Origin: Chitinophaga sancti
GTDB lineage: Bacteria; Bacteroidota; Bacteroidia; Chitinophagales; Chitinophagaceae
Assembly (NCBI RefSeq): GCF_034087045.1
Contig: NZ_CP139247.1
Coordinates: 992,001 to 1,056,000 of the forward strand
DNA length: 64,000 nt
Direction: 5' to 3'
Positions 63,484 through 64,000 of this stretch are shown here, in pieces. The notes under the pieces were generated by a model, which was not told where the DNA came from, did not search any database, and saw only the letters and a program-made list of their open reading frames with translations. Position 1 is the stretch's first letter; every line of letters begins with the position of its first letter. The translations under genes and the position numbers were made by a program.

Positions 63484-64000
63484 CTATCCCTTGATAAATT
63501 CTAACAGATCCTTATTAATAGTCTCCGCTTCAGTCGTTGGCATACCATGCGGGAAACCCGGATAAGTAATCAGCTTACCATTCTTCAGCAACTTAACCGC
63601 CTTTAAAGCAGTGATCTGATAAGGTACAATCTGATCATCTTCCCCATGCATTACCAGCACAGGCACCTCTACACTTTTCAGATCTTCTGTAAAATCAGTT
63701 TCTGAAAAAGCCTTGATACAGTCATAATGAGCCTTGATACCACCCATCATACCCTGACGCCACCAATTATCTTTCACACCCTGCTTTACATTTGCACCTT
63801 CACGGTTGTAACCAAAGAACGGAGTCGGGAAATCATGAAAATACTGTGCTCTGTTAGTACCAGTACCTACACGAATTTCATCGAATACAGACAATGGAAC
63901 ACCATCAGGATTGCTCTCTGTCTTCACCATAATAGGCGTTACAGCACTGATCAGTACCGCCTTTGCCACACGACCGTTTCCACCATGTTTAGCTACATAG
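63484..64000 (-). CDS. alpha/beta hydrolase (chloroperoxidase-like), 5' end outside window
   Basis: The last 172 or so codons of a leftward alpha/beta-hydrolase; the frame runs open to the window edge and the start is outside. Visible parts are RVAKAVLISAVTPIMVKTESNPDGVP, the cap region, VPVLVMHGEDDQIVPY with the catalytic Asp, and PGFPHGMP with the catalytic His. These match the non-heme chloroperoxidase/arylesterase group. The nucleophile serine lies upstream, beyond the window. The family is usually cytoplasmic and hydrolyses esters; perhydrolysis is a side activity. Confidence 0.88.
   Translation of the reverse strand, partial: YVAKHGGNGRVAKAVLISAVTPIMVKTESNPDGVPLSVFDEIRVGTGTNRAQYFHDFPTPFFGYNREGANVKQGVKDNWWRQGMMGGIKAHYDCIKAFSETDFTEDLKSVEVPVLVMHGEDDQIVPYQITALKAVKLLKNGKLITYPGFPHGMPTTEAETINKDLLEFIKG

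Overview
The window reads as chromosome of a member of the Bacteroidota, most likely Chitinophagaceae and plausibly Chitinophaga. This is inferred from family content: a type IX secretion (T9SS) giant adhesin with its PorP/SprF and OmpA partners, a SusC/SusD polysaccharide-utilisation locus, promoters of the TTTG/TAnnTTTG type, few Shine-Dalgarno sites and AT-rich intergenic DNA. I see no prophage, insertion sequence, CRISPR array or rRNA.

Layout. 1-5 kb: 3' end of asd, a small unknown gene, a DUF2461 protein, then a porin and the ammonium channel AmtB. 5-11 kb: uvrB, a secreted S1/P1 nuclease, a PfkB sugar kinase and a MATE exporter. 11-26 kb: one leftward unit with a giant surface protein of about 3,926 residues, a PorP/SprF-like protein and an OmpA/PD40 protein. 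26.6-34.5 kb, rightward: a STAND/NACHT-type NTPase, a transglutaminase-like membrane protein, a ClC channel and a KefF/KefC-like potassium efflux pair. 34.5-40.3 kb, leftward: two small unknown genes and a tetR-tolC-hlyD-MFS drug efflux operon with a recognisable promoter and operator. 40.6-43.9 kb: a fructokinase-like kinase, a CBM9-like protein and a putative glycoside hydrolase. 43.9-45.1 kb is about 1.1 kb of hairpin- and repeat-rich non-coding DNA. 45-54 kb: a compact susC-susD-GH31 locus with a SusR-like TPR/HTH regulator. 54-64 kb is accessory in character: a WYL regulator, a nucleotidyltransferase of the RlaP type translationally coupled to a PhyH-like dioxygenase, a short peptide gene with its own promoter and terminator, a tRNA with anticodon UAU abutting a terminator, a YkuK-type RNase H-like protein, a carboxylesterase, several unknown proteins and the 3' part of an alpha/beta hydrolase.

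How the genes work together. The T9SS unit supplies a surface adhesin and probably its dedicated outer-membrane partners. The susCD-GH31 locus imports and cleaves an alpha-glucoside. The ClC and Kef genes suggest ion and electrophile stress handling. The most unusual neighbourhood is 56.1-59.3 kb, where a predicted RNA-repair nucleotidyltransferase, a 2-oxoglutarate oxygenase, an odd tRNA gene and an RNase H-fold protein lie within about 3 kb. A functional link between them is inference only.
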